Below the pieces are notes generated by a model, which worked only from the letters and a program-made list of their open reading frames with translations, was not told the origin of the DNA and ran no database searches. The translations under genes were made by a program, and so were the position numbers. DNA of 64,000 nt, taken from NCBI GenBank assembly GCA_965661345.1, contig CBFIDK010000002.1:146643-210642 (forward strand), in the 5' to 3' direction. Position 1 is the stretch's first letter; every line of letters begins with the position of its first letter. The DNA is from GCA-2862585 sp965661345 (GTDB taxonomy: Bacteria > Bacteroidota > Bacteroidia > Flavobacteriales > UBA7312). Below, in pieces: positions 18,904 to 28,125 of the stretch.

Positions 18904-19071
18904 ATGTGGTCAACTTTTTGGAACGGTCTCGGCGATTTATTTTCAAGCATCTGGACAATCATGCCTACTCTTGGGAATATTCCTAATGTATTAGCAACTC
19001 TTGTCATTTCTGTATTATTTGTTTACTGGACAGGCAAATTAATCGCTTTCAAAAGAAAGGGAGAAGCTTAA
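18904..19071 (+). CDS. 55-residue membrane protein (DUF6341-like)
   Basis: Short gene: MWSTFWNGLGDLFSSIWTIM at the start, one strong transmembrane helix (about 28-46, ending VLFVYWTGKL) and a basic tail KRKGEA. A Trp-rich amphipathic N-terminus followed by a single helix with a VYW motif is how I remember DUF6341, a small family found between DUF6427 and purD in Flavobacteriia; the neighbours here agree. Supported also by a -7 box upstream and by a four-base convergent overlap with purD. Function unknown. Confidence 0.65.
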   Translation: MWSTFWNGLGDLFSSIWTIMPTLGNIPNVLATLVISVLFVYWTGKLIAFKRKGEA

Positions 19072-20354
19072 ACCTTTTCCTCTTTTAAATCAAAACCGAT
19101 ATCTCTACGGAAATACTTGCCATCAAATTGTATCTTGTTGGCGTTTTCAAACGACTTTTCTAAAGCCTCTTCCATTGTCCTTCCAAAGGACGTTAATGCC
19201 ATAACACGGCCTCCATTCGTTAACACTTTTTCACTTTCAATTCGTGTTCCTGCATGAAAGACTATACTATTTTCTACCTCCTCTAATCCATTAATTTCTT
19301 TGCCCTTTTCATAACTTTCTGGATAGCCTCCCGAAACCAACATTACAGTGGTAGCCACATCTTGATCTACATAAAAATCTTGCTCTCCAAATGTTCCGTT
19401 TGCAATGCCTCTAAACAGATTTAGTAAATCCGATTTAATTCTAGGGATAACCACTTCCGTTTCGGGGTCTCCCATACGCACATTGTATTCAATAACAAAT
19501 GGTTCTCCATCGACATTCATAAGTCCAATAAACACAAACCCTTTGTAGTCAATATTTTCTTCTTGTAAACCAAAAATCGTTGGCTTAACTATGGTATTTT
19601 CTACCTTTTCCATGAAAATACTATCCGCAAATGGCACTGGTGAAATAGCGCCCATGCCGCCAGTATTTAGGCCTTTATCACCTTCGCCAATTCGTTTGTA
19701 ATCTTTTGCAGATGGCAATACTTTATAATTTTTTCCATCGGTCAATACAAATACTGATAATTCGATGCCGTCCAAAAATTCCTCAATAACAACCGTTGAG
19801 CTGGCCTTGCCAAATTTGGCTTCTGTAAGCATGGCATTAAGCTCCGTTTTAGCCTCTTGCAAATCGTCAAGGATTAACACACCCTTTCCCGCTGCTAAGC
19901 CATCGGCCTTAAGCACATACGGAGGGCTTAATGTCTCTAGAAAATCAAAAGCGTCTTCAATCGTTTCTGCTGTGAAGCTTCCATAGGCAGCAGTTGGGAT
20001 ATTATGACGCATCATGAATTGTTTTGAATAGTCTTTACTCCCTTCCAATTTTGCACCTTCTTTTGATGGCCCAATAAGGCATATTTCTTTCAAAGCGCTA
20101 TCGTTTTTAAAGAAATCGTAAATGCCATTTACCAAAGGATCTTCCGGACCTACCACGACCATATCTATAGCATTTTCAAGTACAAATGTTTTAATCGTTG
20201 GAAAATCATTGACGTTAATATCTACATTTTCTCCGACTAAATTAGTGCCTGCATTTCCTGGAGCAATAAATAGCTTTTCGCACAAACTGCTTTGGGCAAT
20301 TTTCCAACTCAAGGCATGTTCTCGTCCACCTGAACCTAATACTAATACATTCAT
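19068..20354 (-). CDS. purD: phosphoribosylamine-glycine ligase (GAR synthetase)
   Basis: Second step of purine synthesis; ATP-grasp ligase. The ATG at 20354 gives MNVLVLGSGGREHALSWKI, the canonical N-terminus, and a protein of 428 residues. The longer frame begins inside the carboxylase gene and is rejected. Landmarks are KADGLAAGKGV, GMGAISP, and EYNVRMGDPETE. Starts one base after the stop of the carboxylase gene, so the two are probably one operon with yebC. Confidence 0.96.
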   Translation of the reverse strand: MNVLVLGSGGREHALSWKIAQSSLCEKLFIAPGNAGTNLVGENVDINVNDFPTIKTFVLENAIDMVVVGPEDPLVNGIYDFFKNDSALKEICLIGPSKEGAKLEGSKDYSKQFMMRHNIPTAAYGSFTAETIEDAFDFLETLSPPYVLKADGLAAGKGVLILDDLQEAKTELNAMLTEAKFGKASSTVVIEEFLDGIELSVFVLTDGKNYKVLPSAKDYKRIGEGDKGLNTGGMGAISPVPFADSIFMEKVENTIVKPTIFGLQEENIDYKGFVFIGLMNVDGEPFVIEYNVRMGDPETEVVIPRIKSDLLNLFRGIANGTFGEQDFYVDQDVATTVMLVSGGYPESYEKGKEINGLEEVENSIVFHAGTRIESEKVLTNGGRVMALTSFGRTMEEALEKSFENANKIQFDGKYFRRDIGFDLKEEKV

Positions 20355-20355
20355 T

Positions 20356-21897
20356 CTATAGGGGTATATTTCCGTGTTTCTTTTTAGGTAACACATCGAC
20401 CTTATTTTCTAGCATTTTAAAGGCCTTTATTAATTTTTCTCTGGATGTTGACGGCTCTATCACCTCATCCACATATCCTCTGGCTGCAGCATTATAAGGG
20501 TGCGCAAATAACTCTGCATATTCTGATTCTTTTTCTTTCCATTTTGCTTCCGAATCATTGGCTTCTTTTATCTCTTTTCTAAAGATAATTTCTGCTGCTC
20601 CTTTCGCTCCCATAACGGCTATTTCGGCAGTTGGCCAAGCGTAATTTAAATCCGCTCCGATATGCTTAGAATTCATCACGTCGTAGGCGCCACCATAAGC
20701 CTTGCGTGTAATGATGGTTACTCTTGGAACAGTCGCTTCACTAAAGGCGTACAATAACTTTGCTCCGTTGTTAATAATACCATTCCATTCTTGGTCAGTT
20801 CCTGGTAAAAAACCTGGAACATCTTCCAACACTAAAAGAGGAATATTAAAGCAATCGCAAAAGCGAACAAATCGTGCTGCTTTATTGGAAGCATGATTGT
20901 CCAAGACACCTGCTAAAAAAGCCGGCTGATTAGCTACAATGCCTATGGAACGCCCTGCTAATCGCGCAAAACCGCAAACAATATTTTCGGCATAATCTTT
21001 ATGCACTTCATGAAAAGTGTCTCTATCAATTATACCGTTTATAACTTCATGAATATCGTAAGGCTGATTGGCATTTTCTGGAATTATAGTGTTGAGTTCT
21101 GGGCGGCTTTCATCGCCGACTTGATAGTCTATTTGTGGGGTGTCCTCTTCACAATTTTGAGGAATATAACTCAATAGGGTTTTTAAATTATTTATCAATT
21201 CTATTTCATTGGCATAGGTAAAATGCGCTACGCCTGATTTTGAAGCATGAGTACTTGCTCCTCCTAATTCCTCGGCTGTAACTTCTTCATGCGTTACTGT
21301 TTTTACCACATTTGGGCCCGTAACAAACATATAAGAGGTGTTTTCTGCCATCATAATAAAATCCGTTAATGCTGGCGAATAAACTGCTCCTCCAGCACAA
21401 GGACCCATGATAGCCGAAAGCTGTGGAATGACTCCACTAGCTCGTGTATTTCTGTAAAATATATCGGCATAGCCTCCAAGAGATACTACTCCTTCTTGAA
21501 TACGGGCACCTCCACTGTCATTTAAGCCAATTATGGGGGCGCCATTTTTCATAGCCATATCCATAATCTTGCAAATTTTTTCAGCATGTGCTTCTGCCAA
21601 AGAACCGCCCAACACAGTAAAATCTTGGGCATAGACGTAAACTAATCTATCGTCAATGGTACCGAAACCCGTAACAACACCATCGCCTAAAAACTGCTGC
21701 TTGTCCAATCCAAAATTGGTGGATCTATGGGTAACGAGCATTCCAATTTCTTCAAACGAGCCATCATCTAATAAAAAGTGCAGACGCTCACGAGCCGTTA
21801 ACTTTCCTTTTGCATGCTGTGCTTCAATTCGTTTTTGCCCACCGCCCTCTAAGGCTTGAGCTTTCTTTGCATTGAGTTTGTCTAAGTGGTCTTTCAT
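20356..21897 (-). CDS. acyl-CoA carboxylase beta subunit (propionyl/methylmalonyl type)
   Basis: Carboxyltransferase subunit of 513 residues. The N-terminus GKLTARERLHFLLDDGSFEEIG and the Gly-rich oxyanion regions GGSLAEAHAEKI, GPCAGGAVYSPALTDF and RKAYGGAYDVMNSKHIG are typical of propionyl-CoA carboxylase beta or methylmalonyl-CoA decarboxylase alpha. The partner biotin/carboxylase subunits for this enzyme are not adjacent; accB-accC at 34.6-36.5 kb belong to the fatty-acid operon, but sharing is possible. Overlaps yebC by four bases. Confidence 0.9.
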   Translation of the reverse strand: MKDHLDKLNAKKAQALEGGGQKRIEAQHAKGKLTARERLHFLLDDGSFEEIGMLVTHRSTNFGLDKQQFLGDGVVTGFGTIDDRLVYVYAQDFTVLGGSLAEAHAEKICKIMDMAMKNGAPIIGLNDSGGARIQEGVVSLGGYADIFYRNTRASGVIPQLSAIMGPCAGGAVYSPALTDFIMMAENTSYMFVTGPNVVKTVTHEEVTAEELGGASTHASKSGVAHFTYANEIELINNLKTLLSYIPQNCEEDTPQIDYQVGDESRPELNTIIPENANQPYDIHEVINGIIDRDTFHEVHKDYAENIVCGFARLAGRSIGIVANQPAFLAGVLDNHASNKAARFVRFCDCFNIPLLVLEDVPGFLPGTDQEWNGIINNGAKLLYAFSEATVPRVTIITRKAYGGAYDVMNSKHIGADLNYAWPTAEIAVMGAKGAAEIIFRKEIKEANDSEAKWKEKESEYAELFAHPYNAAARGYVDEVIEPSTSREKLIKAFKMLENKVDVLPKKKHGNIPL

Positions 21898-22643
21898 TCG
21901 TTATCGAGTTGAGCCATTATTTCTTCTCCCATTTCCATATTGTGAAAGACATTTTGAACGTCTTCGTCTTCTTCTAATTTGTCAATAAGTTTCAGGACTT
22001 GTTTTGCCTCTTCAATTTCTAAAGATTTAGTGGTATTTGGAAAACGTTGAAGTTCAGAGCTTTCTAACTCAATATTCATGCTTTCTAACTTCTTTTGCAT
22101 ATTGCTAAAATCAGTAAAGTCTGTGGTCACTGTAAAAGTGCCTTCATCGTTTTCTAACTCTTCCAAACCAGCATCTATCAATTCCATTTCTAATTCTTCG
22201 ACGTCCATTTCGAGCTGAGATTCTGAAAAATTAAATACTGCTTTACGATCGAAAATGAACTCCAAAGAACCGTTTGTTCCTAGATTGCCTTCGCATTTAT
22301 TAAAATATGAGCGGACATTTGCTACCGTTCGATTATTGTTATCGGTAGTACACTCAACAAATACTGCAACGCCAAAGGGGGCATAGCCTTCAAGCGTCAC
22401 TTCAATATAGTTAGCAGAATCTGATCCTGATGCTTTTTTGATAGCCCTTTCGACATTGTCTTTAGGCATATTGGCAGATTTGGCATTTTGGATGACTGCT
22501 CGAAGGCGTGAATTGGTCTCAGGGTTTGGACCGCCTTCTTTGACAGCAATGGAAATATCCTTTCCAATACGAGTAAAAGTTTTGGCCATAGCTGACCAAC
22601 GCTTCATTTTGCGGGCTTTTCTAAATTCAAATGCTCTTCCCAT
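21894..22643 (-). CDS. YebC/PmpR-family protein (translation or transcription factor)
   Basis: 249 residues beginning MGRAFEFRKARKMKRWSAMAK and continuing with the family core (GGPNPETNSRLR, NMPKDNVERAIKKA, EGYAPFGVAVFVEC). YebC proteins were called transcriptional regulators, and recent work ties them to ribosome rescue at proline stretches. The C-terminal part is acidic. It lies between lepA and the carboxylase gene on the same strand, with 31 bases after lepA's end on one side and an ATGA overlap on the other. Confidence 0.93.
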   Translation of the reverse strand: MGRAFEFRKARKMKRWSAMAKTFTRIGKDISIAVKEGGPNPETNSRLRAVIQNAKSANMPKDNVERAIKKASGSDSANYIEVTLEGYAPFGVAVFVECTTDNNNRTVANVRSYFNKCEGNLGTNGSLEFIFDRKAVFNFSESQLEMDVEELEMELIDAGLEELENDEGTFTVTTDFTDFSNMQKKLESMNIELESSELQRFPNTTKSLEIEEAKQVLKLIDKLEEDEDVQNVFHNMEMGEEIMAQLDNE

Positions 22644-22674
22644 AATTCTTGGATAATTTTAAGCAATATATAAA

Positions 22675-24465
22675 TTAGTCGTCTAATTTTAAAACGGCTA
22701 AAAAGGCAGATTGAGGCACTTCTACGCTACCTATCTGTCTCATTTTTTTCTTTCCTTTTTTCTGTTTCTCCAATAACTTTCGTTTTCTAGTAATATCACC
22801 TCCGTAACAACGGGCTGTTACGTCTTTTCTCACTGCTTTTACTGTTTCTCTAGAAATTATTTTTGCTCCAATTGCCGACTGTATGGCAATATCAAATTGC
22901 TGACGCGGGATAAGCTCTCTTAGTTTTTTGCAAATCTTTTTACCTAAAGTATAGGCGTTATCTTTATGAATCAATGCCGATAAAGCATCTACTTGGTCTC
23001 CATTGAGTAGAATATCCAGTTTAGCTAATTTTGATGCTCGGTATTCTAGCGGGAAATAATCAAATGAGGCGTAACCTCTAGATATACTTTTTAATTTATC
23101 GTAAAAATCAAAAACGATTTCGCCCAAGGGCATCTCAAAGGTAAGCTCAACTCTATCGGTTGTAAGGTACACTTGATTGGTAAGTATTCCTCTTTTTTCA
23201 ATACACAAGGACATAACAGCGCCAACGTAATCGGATTTGGTTATAATTTGCGCTCTGATAAAGGGCTCTTCCACCCTATCCATTGTTGAGGGATCGGGTA
23301 AATCCGAAGGGTTTTGTATGGAAAGTTCTTCCCCCTTAGTAGTGTAAGCGAAATACGAAACGTTAGGGACGGTAGTGATTACCGTCATGTCAAATTCTCT
23401 TTCCAAACGTTCTTGGATAATTTCCATGTGTAACATTCCTAAAAATCCGCAACGAAAACCAAAACCTAATGCTGCAGAAGACTCTGGCTCAAATGTCAAT
23501 GAGGCATCATTTAGTTGCAGTTTTTCCATTGAGTTTCTAAGCTCTTCGTAGTCTTCTGTATCAACAGGATAAATACCGGCAAATACCATAGGCTTTACAT
23601 CTTCAAAACCCTGAACAGCCACTTGAGAAGGATTGTTTTTTAAGGTGATTGTATCTCCAACTTTAACCTCTCTTGCGTCTTTTATTCCAGAAATGAGGTA
23701 ACCCACCTCCCCAGCTAATAAAGACTTCATTGGTTTTTGTTTGAATTTTAAAGCCCCTATTTCATCGGCAAAATAATTCTTTTTGGTTGCCATAAATTGC
23801 ACCTCATCGCCCTTGTTTATAGTTCCATTTAAAATTTTGAAATAGGCTTCTATTCCTCTGAAAGGATTATACACCGAATCAAAAATCATGGCTTGTAGTG
23901 GTGCGCTAGGGTCTCCTTTTGGGGCAGGTATTCTATCAATTATTGCAGCTAGTATTTCTTCGATACCGACACCAGTTTTGGCTGATGCAGGAATAATATC
24001 TTCGTCCTTACAGCCGATCAAATCTATAATTTGATCCTTTACTAACTCAAGATCTGCCGACGGCAAATCAATTTTGTTAAGTACAGGTATTATTTCTAAA
24101 TCATTTTCCAATGCTAAATACAAATTGGAAATGGTTTGAGCTTGTATCCCTTGGGCAGCGTCAACAATAAGCAAAGCGCCTTCGCAAGCCGCTATAGACC
24201 GAGAAACTTCGTAGGAAAAATCGACATGACCAGGGGTGTCTATCAAATTCAAAATATAATCTTGACCACCCAGACTATACTCCATTTGTATGGCATGACT
24301 TTTGATGGTTATACCTCTTTCCCTCTCCAAGTCCATATCGTCCAGCAATTGGTCTTGCGCCTCCCTTTCAGTGACTGTGCCCGTTACCCCCAAAAGCCTA
24401 TCCGCTAGGGTGCTTTTACCGTGGTCTATATGGGCTATGATACAGAAATTTCGAATATGCTTCAT
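22675..24465 (-). CDS. lepA: elongation factor 4 (back-translocase LepA)
   Basis: Ribosome-associated GTPase, 596 residues, full length. G1 AHIDHGKSTL (11-20), switch region RERGITIKSHAIQM, G3 DTPGHVDFSYEVSRS and G4 NKIDLPSAD are intact, as is the LepA-specific C-terminal domain (ITRKRKLLEKQKKGKKKMRQIG). First gene of a minus-strand run lepA-yebC-carboxylase-purD. A near-consensus -7 box is on the complement of the sequence just past 24465. Confidence 0.97.
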   Translation of the reverse strand: MKHIRNFCIIAHIDHGKSTLADRLLGVTGTVTEREAQDQLLDDMDLERERGITIKSHAIQMEYSLGGQDYILNLIDTPGHVDFSYEVSRSIAACEGALLIVDAAQGIQAQTISNLYLALENDLEIIPVLNKIDLPSADLELVKDQIIDLIGCKDEDIIPASAKTGVGIEEILAAIIDRIPAPKGDPSAPLQAMIFDSVYNPFRGIEAYFKILNGTINKGDEVQFMATKKNYFADEIGALKFKQKPMKSLLAGEVGYLISGIKDAREVKVGDTITLKNNPSQVAVQGFEDVKPMVFAGIYPVDTEDYEELRNSMEKLQLNDASLTFEPESSAALGFGFRCGFLGMLHMEIIQERLEREFDMTVITTVPNVSYFAYTTKGEELSIQNPSDLPDPSTMDRVEEPFIRAQIITKSDYVGAVMSLCIEKRGILTNQVYLTTDRVELTFEMPLGEIVFDFYDKLKSISRGYASFDYFPLEYRASKLAKLDILLNGDQVDALSALIHKDNAYTLGKKICKKLRELIPRQQFDIAIQSAIGAKIISRETVKAVRKDVTARCYGGDITRKRKLLEKQKKGKKKMRQIGSVEVPQSAFLAVLKLDD

Positions 24466-24539
24466 AACTGGCGAAATTAAGGATTTTAATGTTTTTTGCC
24501 CTCCTTTTATAGTAAAAAATACTTCCTTACCTTTGAGTA

Positions 24540-25097
24540 ATGAAAATGCTTATTTCTTTGCTTATTTTACTATTGATTTTTAGTGTATCCTTTGGCCAAA
24601 CTAGCAAGCTAAATACTCAATTTGAATTGGGTGGATTAAGAGGGATACAACTCAGCAAAACATTCCCCATACTAAAATCGGGTGGTTTGGCGCAATTCGG
24701 TGTAAGTAAGTCCATTGGCAACTTTGTGCAAGTTGGTGTTGGAACAGGATTCTTACAATTAGAAAGTGAAGAATTCATTCCGCTATTTATACAGGGTAAA
24801 GCACATAAAAAAAACAATAGCAATAGTCCTTTTTTTACAACCTCAATTGGCTATGCTAAAGCTCGACACGATGATTTTGAAAATTCCATTTTCAATAACT
24901 ACGTTGGAAAAATGTTCTTCTCGCCTGGTATTGGCTACCATTATAAAATCAATGAGAAATTGGGACTTACAGCCGGCTTAAGTTACATCATGCAAAAGGT
25001 GGATTTGGAACACCTCAATAAAGATGGACAAATATACCACACCGAATCGCTAACTATAGACCTGATTTCTTTTAAGGTTGGTATAAGTATTCACTAA
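24540..25097 (+). CDS. outer-membrane beta-barrel-like protein, unknown function
   Basis: 185 residues with a signal peptide (MKMLISLLILLLIFSVSFGQ) and alternating-polarity strands with Gly and aromatic residues (FFTTSIGYAKARHDDF, SPGIGYHYKINEKLGLTAGL) as in small Bacteroidota outer-membrane barrels. No family name can be given. A box TACCTTTG (24528-24535) ends only four bases before the ATG. The stop overlaps the CotH gene start by one base (TAATG), so they are coupled. Confidence 0.7.
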   Translation: MKMLISLLILLLIFSVSFGQTSKLNTQFELGGLRGIQLSKTFPILKSGGLAQFGVSKSIGNFVQVGVGTGFLQLESEEFIPLFIQGKAHKKNNSNSPFFTTSIGYAKARHDDFENSIFNNYVGKMFFSPGIGYHYKINEKLGLTAGLSYIMQKVDLEHLNKDGQIYHTESLTIDLISFKVGISIH

Positions 25098-27286
25098 TGC
25101 GTCTAGGCCTACTCATCATTTTAATTGGATTTTCTTTTTCGCTGAAAAGTCAAATTGTATTGAACGAGATCGTCGCTAAAAACGACTCGATTTTACTAAC
25201 CGAATTTTATGAGTATTCGGATTGGATAGAACTTTATAATGTCGGCAATGATAGCGTGCTACTCAATACGTATTTCTTGTCTGATGATTTTAACGATAGG
25301 TTTAAATGGCAACTGCCTAGTCAATACATAAAGAGTAAATCTTATGCCCTTATTTTTGCTAGCAATGAAGACAGCGACTGGCACGCTAATTTCAAAATAA
25401 GTAGTGCAGGTGAAAGGCTTTTCCTCAGTCATATCGATAGTGGAACAGTTGACTCCTTCCCTTCTGTTCGATTACTTTCCAACCAAGCCTTTGGCAGGTA
25501 TCCTGATGTCGGCACTCAAACAGGAATACTGAACAGCTCTAGTCCGAATACCACTAACGACAGTATCGCTCAAAATTTTAGCACCTTATATTTTTCTCAT
25601 GAAAACGCTTTTCAACAAAAGCCTTTCAATCTAGAAATTCAAGCCTCTGATCCTTCTGCCATCATACGCTATACCACAAATGGCAACGACCCCACAAATG
25701 AATCTGCTCAATACCCCAAGTCATTGCTATTAAGTAGCTTAGAAAACAAGCCAAATGGTATTTCTGAAATTCCTACGGCTGACAATTGGTATCTACCTAA
25801 AGAAAATATTTTCAAAGGGCACGTTATCAAAGCCGCTGCCTATTTTAATGGCGTTAGAATCAGTGACATATTTACTAAAACTTATTTTGTAGATGACGGT
25901 ATTTTCGAGAGGTACACTTTTCCAATTGTATCGCTAGTAACCGATAGTAAAAATTTATTTGATGAGCACTCTGGTATTTATGTAAAAGGGCAAAACACCA
26001 ATTACTCGCAAAGAGGGAGAACATGGGAGCGGCCAGTACATTTCGAATATTTTGACTTAAACGGAAAGTTGCAGATTAAACAACATCTCGGACTTCGTAC
26101 AAATGGTAATAAAGGGCGAACATTAGCTCAAAAATCTCTGCTATTATACGCTAGAGAGAGCTACGGCAAAAAACGATTGGAACACTCTTTTTTCAATGAT
26201 AAAGATAATGATTCATTTAAGCGAATTATACTGCGTTCTGCTAGTTCTAACGACTGGAAAAACACACTTTTTAAAAACGAATTAGCACAAAAAATTGTTA
26301 GAGAATTGGATTTAGAACACCCCTCAACACAAGAGGTAATTGTTTTTATTAACGGTTCGTATTGGGGCATTCATCACCTCAACGAACGAATGGATGAATA
26401 CTTTATAGAAGACTATTTTAATATAGAAAACATAGACTTACTGTCCGCTGATGCTAGAATAGAACAAGGAAGTAATAGCGACTTTTTAGCACTTAAAAGT
26501 TACCTGCAAACAAACGATTTACGCCAAGAGGCACATTACAGGCAGGTCGAAAAATGGATAGACATTGATAATCTTATAGACTACTATTGCGCCCAATTAT
26601 TCTTTTCCAATACAGACTGGCCACACAATAACATCAAATTTTGGAAAGCTCAAAATAATGGTCAATGGCGTTGGTTATTTTTCGATTGTGACGAATGCAT
26701 GAGCTATGAAAATTACGAATTGTTAGGCGACTTTATAAGCGAATTCGGTGTTCGTCAAGATTTTCCAGAATGGTCTACTGAATTAATGCACCACCTCTTT
26801 AAGAGCGACCATTTCAGACAGTCTTTTCGTTACCGATTTAATGAATTGTTAGCAACAACCTTTAGCACTCAAAACCTAATGAAACACATTGATGAAACAA
26901 AGGCAATGTATGCTCCCGAAGTCAATGAGCACTGCATGAGGTGGGGCGCGCCTAATACCATCAACGACTGGCAAGAAGCCGTGAAAGGACTATATTCTTT
27001 TGCAGCCATTCGTCCCACTGCAGTACGTGAGCAACTCACAGATTTTTTCGGTGTGCCATTCACAATTTATCCGAATCCTAGCAATGGATTTATAAATATA
27101 GATTTATCTGTTCAAGACAATCACTTTGAAGGTCTTTCACTAAAAAATAGCCTGGGTAAAGAAGTCATGAGTATAGACCAAAAATGGACAAATCCACTAT
27201 CACTAAATCAACTTAAAGCGGGGGTGTACTTTGTAGAAATTCAACTGCAAGGCCATCTATATACAAAGCGTTTACTTGTCTTTTAA
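25097..27286 (+). CDS. secreted CotH-kinase / lamin-tail protein with T9SS sorting domain
   Basis: 729 residues: signal peptide (1-18), lamin-tail domain (about 20-120, LNEIVAKNDS ... EYSDWIELYNVG), chitobiase-C-like beta segment (about 178-262, IRYTTNGNDPTNESAQYP), CotH kinase domain (about 265-600) and a type A sorting domain (650-729, IYPNPSNGFINIDLS ... LKAGVYFVEI). CotH proteins are atypical secreted kinases. Here LNERMDEYFIEDYF supplies the conserved Glu/Asp helix and D530/D532 in FFDCDE form the metal DxD. Predicted to be cell-surface attached or released. A second CotH protein with another domain order lies at 58797-61043. Overlaps the convergent DUF3817 gene by 15 bases. Confidence 0.9.
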   Translation: MRLGLLIILIGFSFSLKSQIVLNEIVAKNDSILLTEFYEYSDWIELYNVGNDSVLLNTYFLSDDFNDRFKWQLPSQYIKSKSYALIFASNEDSDWHANFKISSAGERLFLSHIDSGTVDSFPSVRLLSNQAFGRYPDVGTQTGILNSSSPNTTNDSIAQNFSTLYFSHENAFQQKPFNLEIQASDPSAIIRYTTNGNDPTNESAQYPKSLLLSSLENKPNGISEIPTADNWYLPKENIFKGHVIKAAAYFNGVRISDIFTKTYFVDDGIFERYTFPIVSLVTDSKNLFDEHSGIYVKGQNTNYSQRGRTWERPVHFEYFDLNGKLQIKQHLGLRTNGNKGRTLAQKSLLLYARESYGKKRLEHSFFNDKDNDSFKRIILRSASSNDWKNTLFKNELAQKIVRELDLEHPSTQEVIVFINGSYWGIHHLNERMDEYFIEDYFNIENIDLLSADARIEQGSNSDFLALKSYLQTNDLRQEAHYRQVEKWIDIDNLIDYYCAQLFFSNTDWPHNNIKFWKAQNNGQWRWLFFDCDECMSYENYELLGDFISEFGVRQDFPEWSTELMHHLFKSDHFRQSFRYRFNELLATTFSTQNLMKHIDETKAMYAPEVNEHCMRWGAPNTINDWQEAVKGLYSFAAIRPTAVREQLTDFFGVPFTIYPNPSNGFINIDLSVQDNHFEGLSLKNSLGKEVMSIDQKWTNPLSLNQLKAGVYFVEIQLQGHLYTKRLLVF

Positions 27287-27550
27287 GTACTTTCTGTCAA
27301 CATAAAAAGTGCCAAAAGGAATGATAGAAGCTAGAAACACTATACCACTTTGCCACCATTTCCATTGGTAACTATCTTTTAGGTAAAAGGCTAAAGCTAA
27401 GTACAGCATAAACAGAATGCCGTGTGGCATGCCCAACAGCTTTACCAAAGCGTCATCGCCGCCTCCATATTTCAATGGAACTGCAATAAAAAGTAAAAGG
27501 ATATACGAGAGCCCTTCTAAAAGGGTGATTAATCGAAAGAATCTTTTCAT
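27272..27550 (-). CDS. DUF3817-family membrane protein
   Basis: 92 residues with three hydrophobic segments. GLSYILLLFIAVPLKY, the GMPHGILFMLYLAL helix and the FGTFYVDRKYL ending identify DUF3817, a small integral membrane family of unknown role. The start overlaps the riboflavin synthase stop (ATGA), so it is the last gene of the mqnC-ribE-DUF3817 operon. Its 3' end runs into the convergent CotH gene. Confidence 0.85.
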   Translation of the reverse strand: MKRFFRLITLLEGLSYILLLFIAVPLKYGGGDDALVKLLGMPHGILFMLYLALAFYLKDSYQWKWWQSGIVFLASIIPFGTFYVDRKYLKDK

Positions 27551-28125
27551 GAATTCATTTTTGTAATGTACTTTCCAATGATATCAAACTCCAAATTGAC
27601 AATACTACCAACTTGTAAGTCTTTAAAATTTGTATGCTCAAAAGTGTAAGGAATTATAGCTACAGAAAAACTGTTTTTTCTGGAATTGACAACGGTCAAA
27701 CTTACGCCATTGACACAAATAGAGCCCTTTTCTACTGTAATGTGTTGAGAAGGTTCGTATTCAAAGGTGAAGGTGTGCCATCCGTTTTCTACACCTATAT
27801 TACTGCATTTCGCAGTTTGATCTACGTGCCCCTGGACAATGTGACCGTCCAATCTGTCACCTAGCTTCATGCAACGCTCTATATTTACTTTGTCGCCTTC
27901 TTTCAGTTGAGATAAATTGGTTTTATCAAGGGTTTCTTTAATAGCTGTAACAGTATACACATCGTCTTGAATAGCCACCACTGTAAGACAAATGCCGTTG
28001 TGGGCTACACTTTGATCAATCTTAAGTTCTGAAGTGATGGGCGTACGCATAGAAATATGCAAATTGTCTAGTTCCTTTTCTAAGGCTACCACTTCTCCCA
28101 AATGTTCTATAATACCTGTAAACAT
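27547..28125 (-). CDS. ribE: riboflavin synthase alpha chain
   Basis: Last step of riboflavin synthesis. 192 residues with the start motif MFTGIIEHLGEV and two tandem lumazine-binding domains (about 1-90 and 97-190). Substrate-site segments are SVAHNGICLTVV in domain 1 and GSICVNGVSLTVV in domain 2. The start codon shares a base with the mqnC stop (TGATG). Confidence 0.95.
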   Translation of the reverse strand: MFTGIIEHLGEVVALEKELDNLHISMRTPITSELKIDQSVAHNGICLTVVAIQDDVYTVTAIKETLDKTNLSQLKEGDKVNIERCMKLGDRLDGHIVQGHVDQTAKCSNIGVENGWHTFTFEYEPSQHITVEKGSICVNGVSLTVVNSRKNSFSVAIIPYTFEHTNFKDLQVGSIVNLEFDIIGKYITKMNS

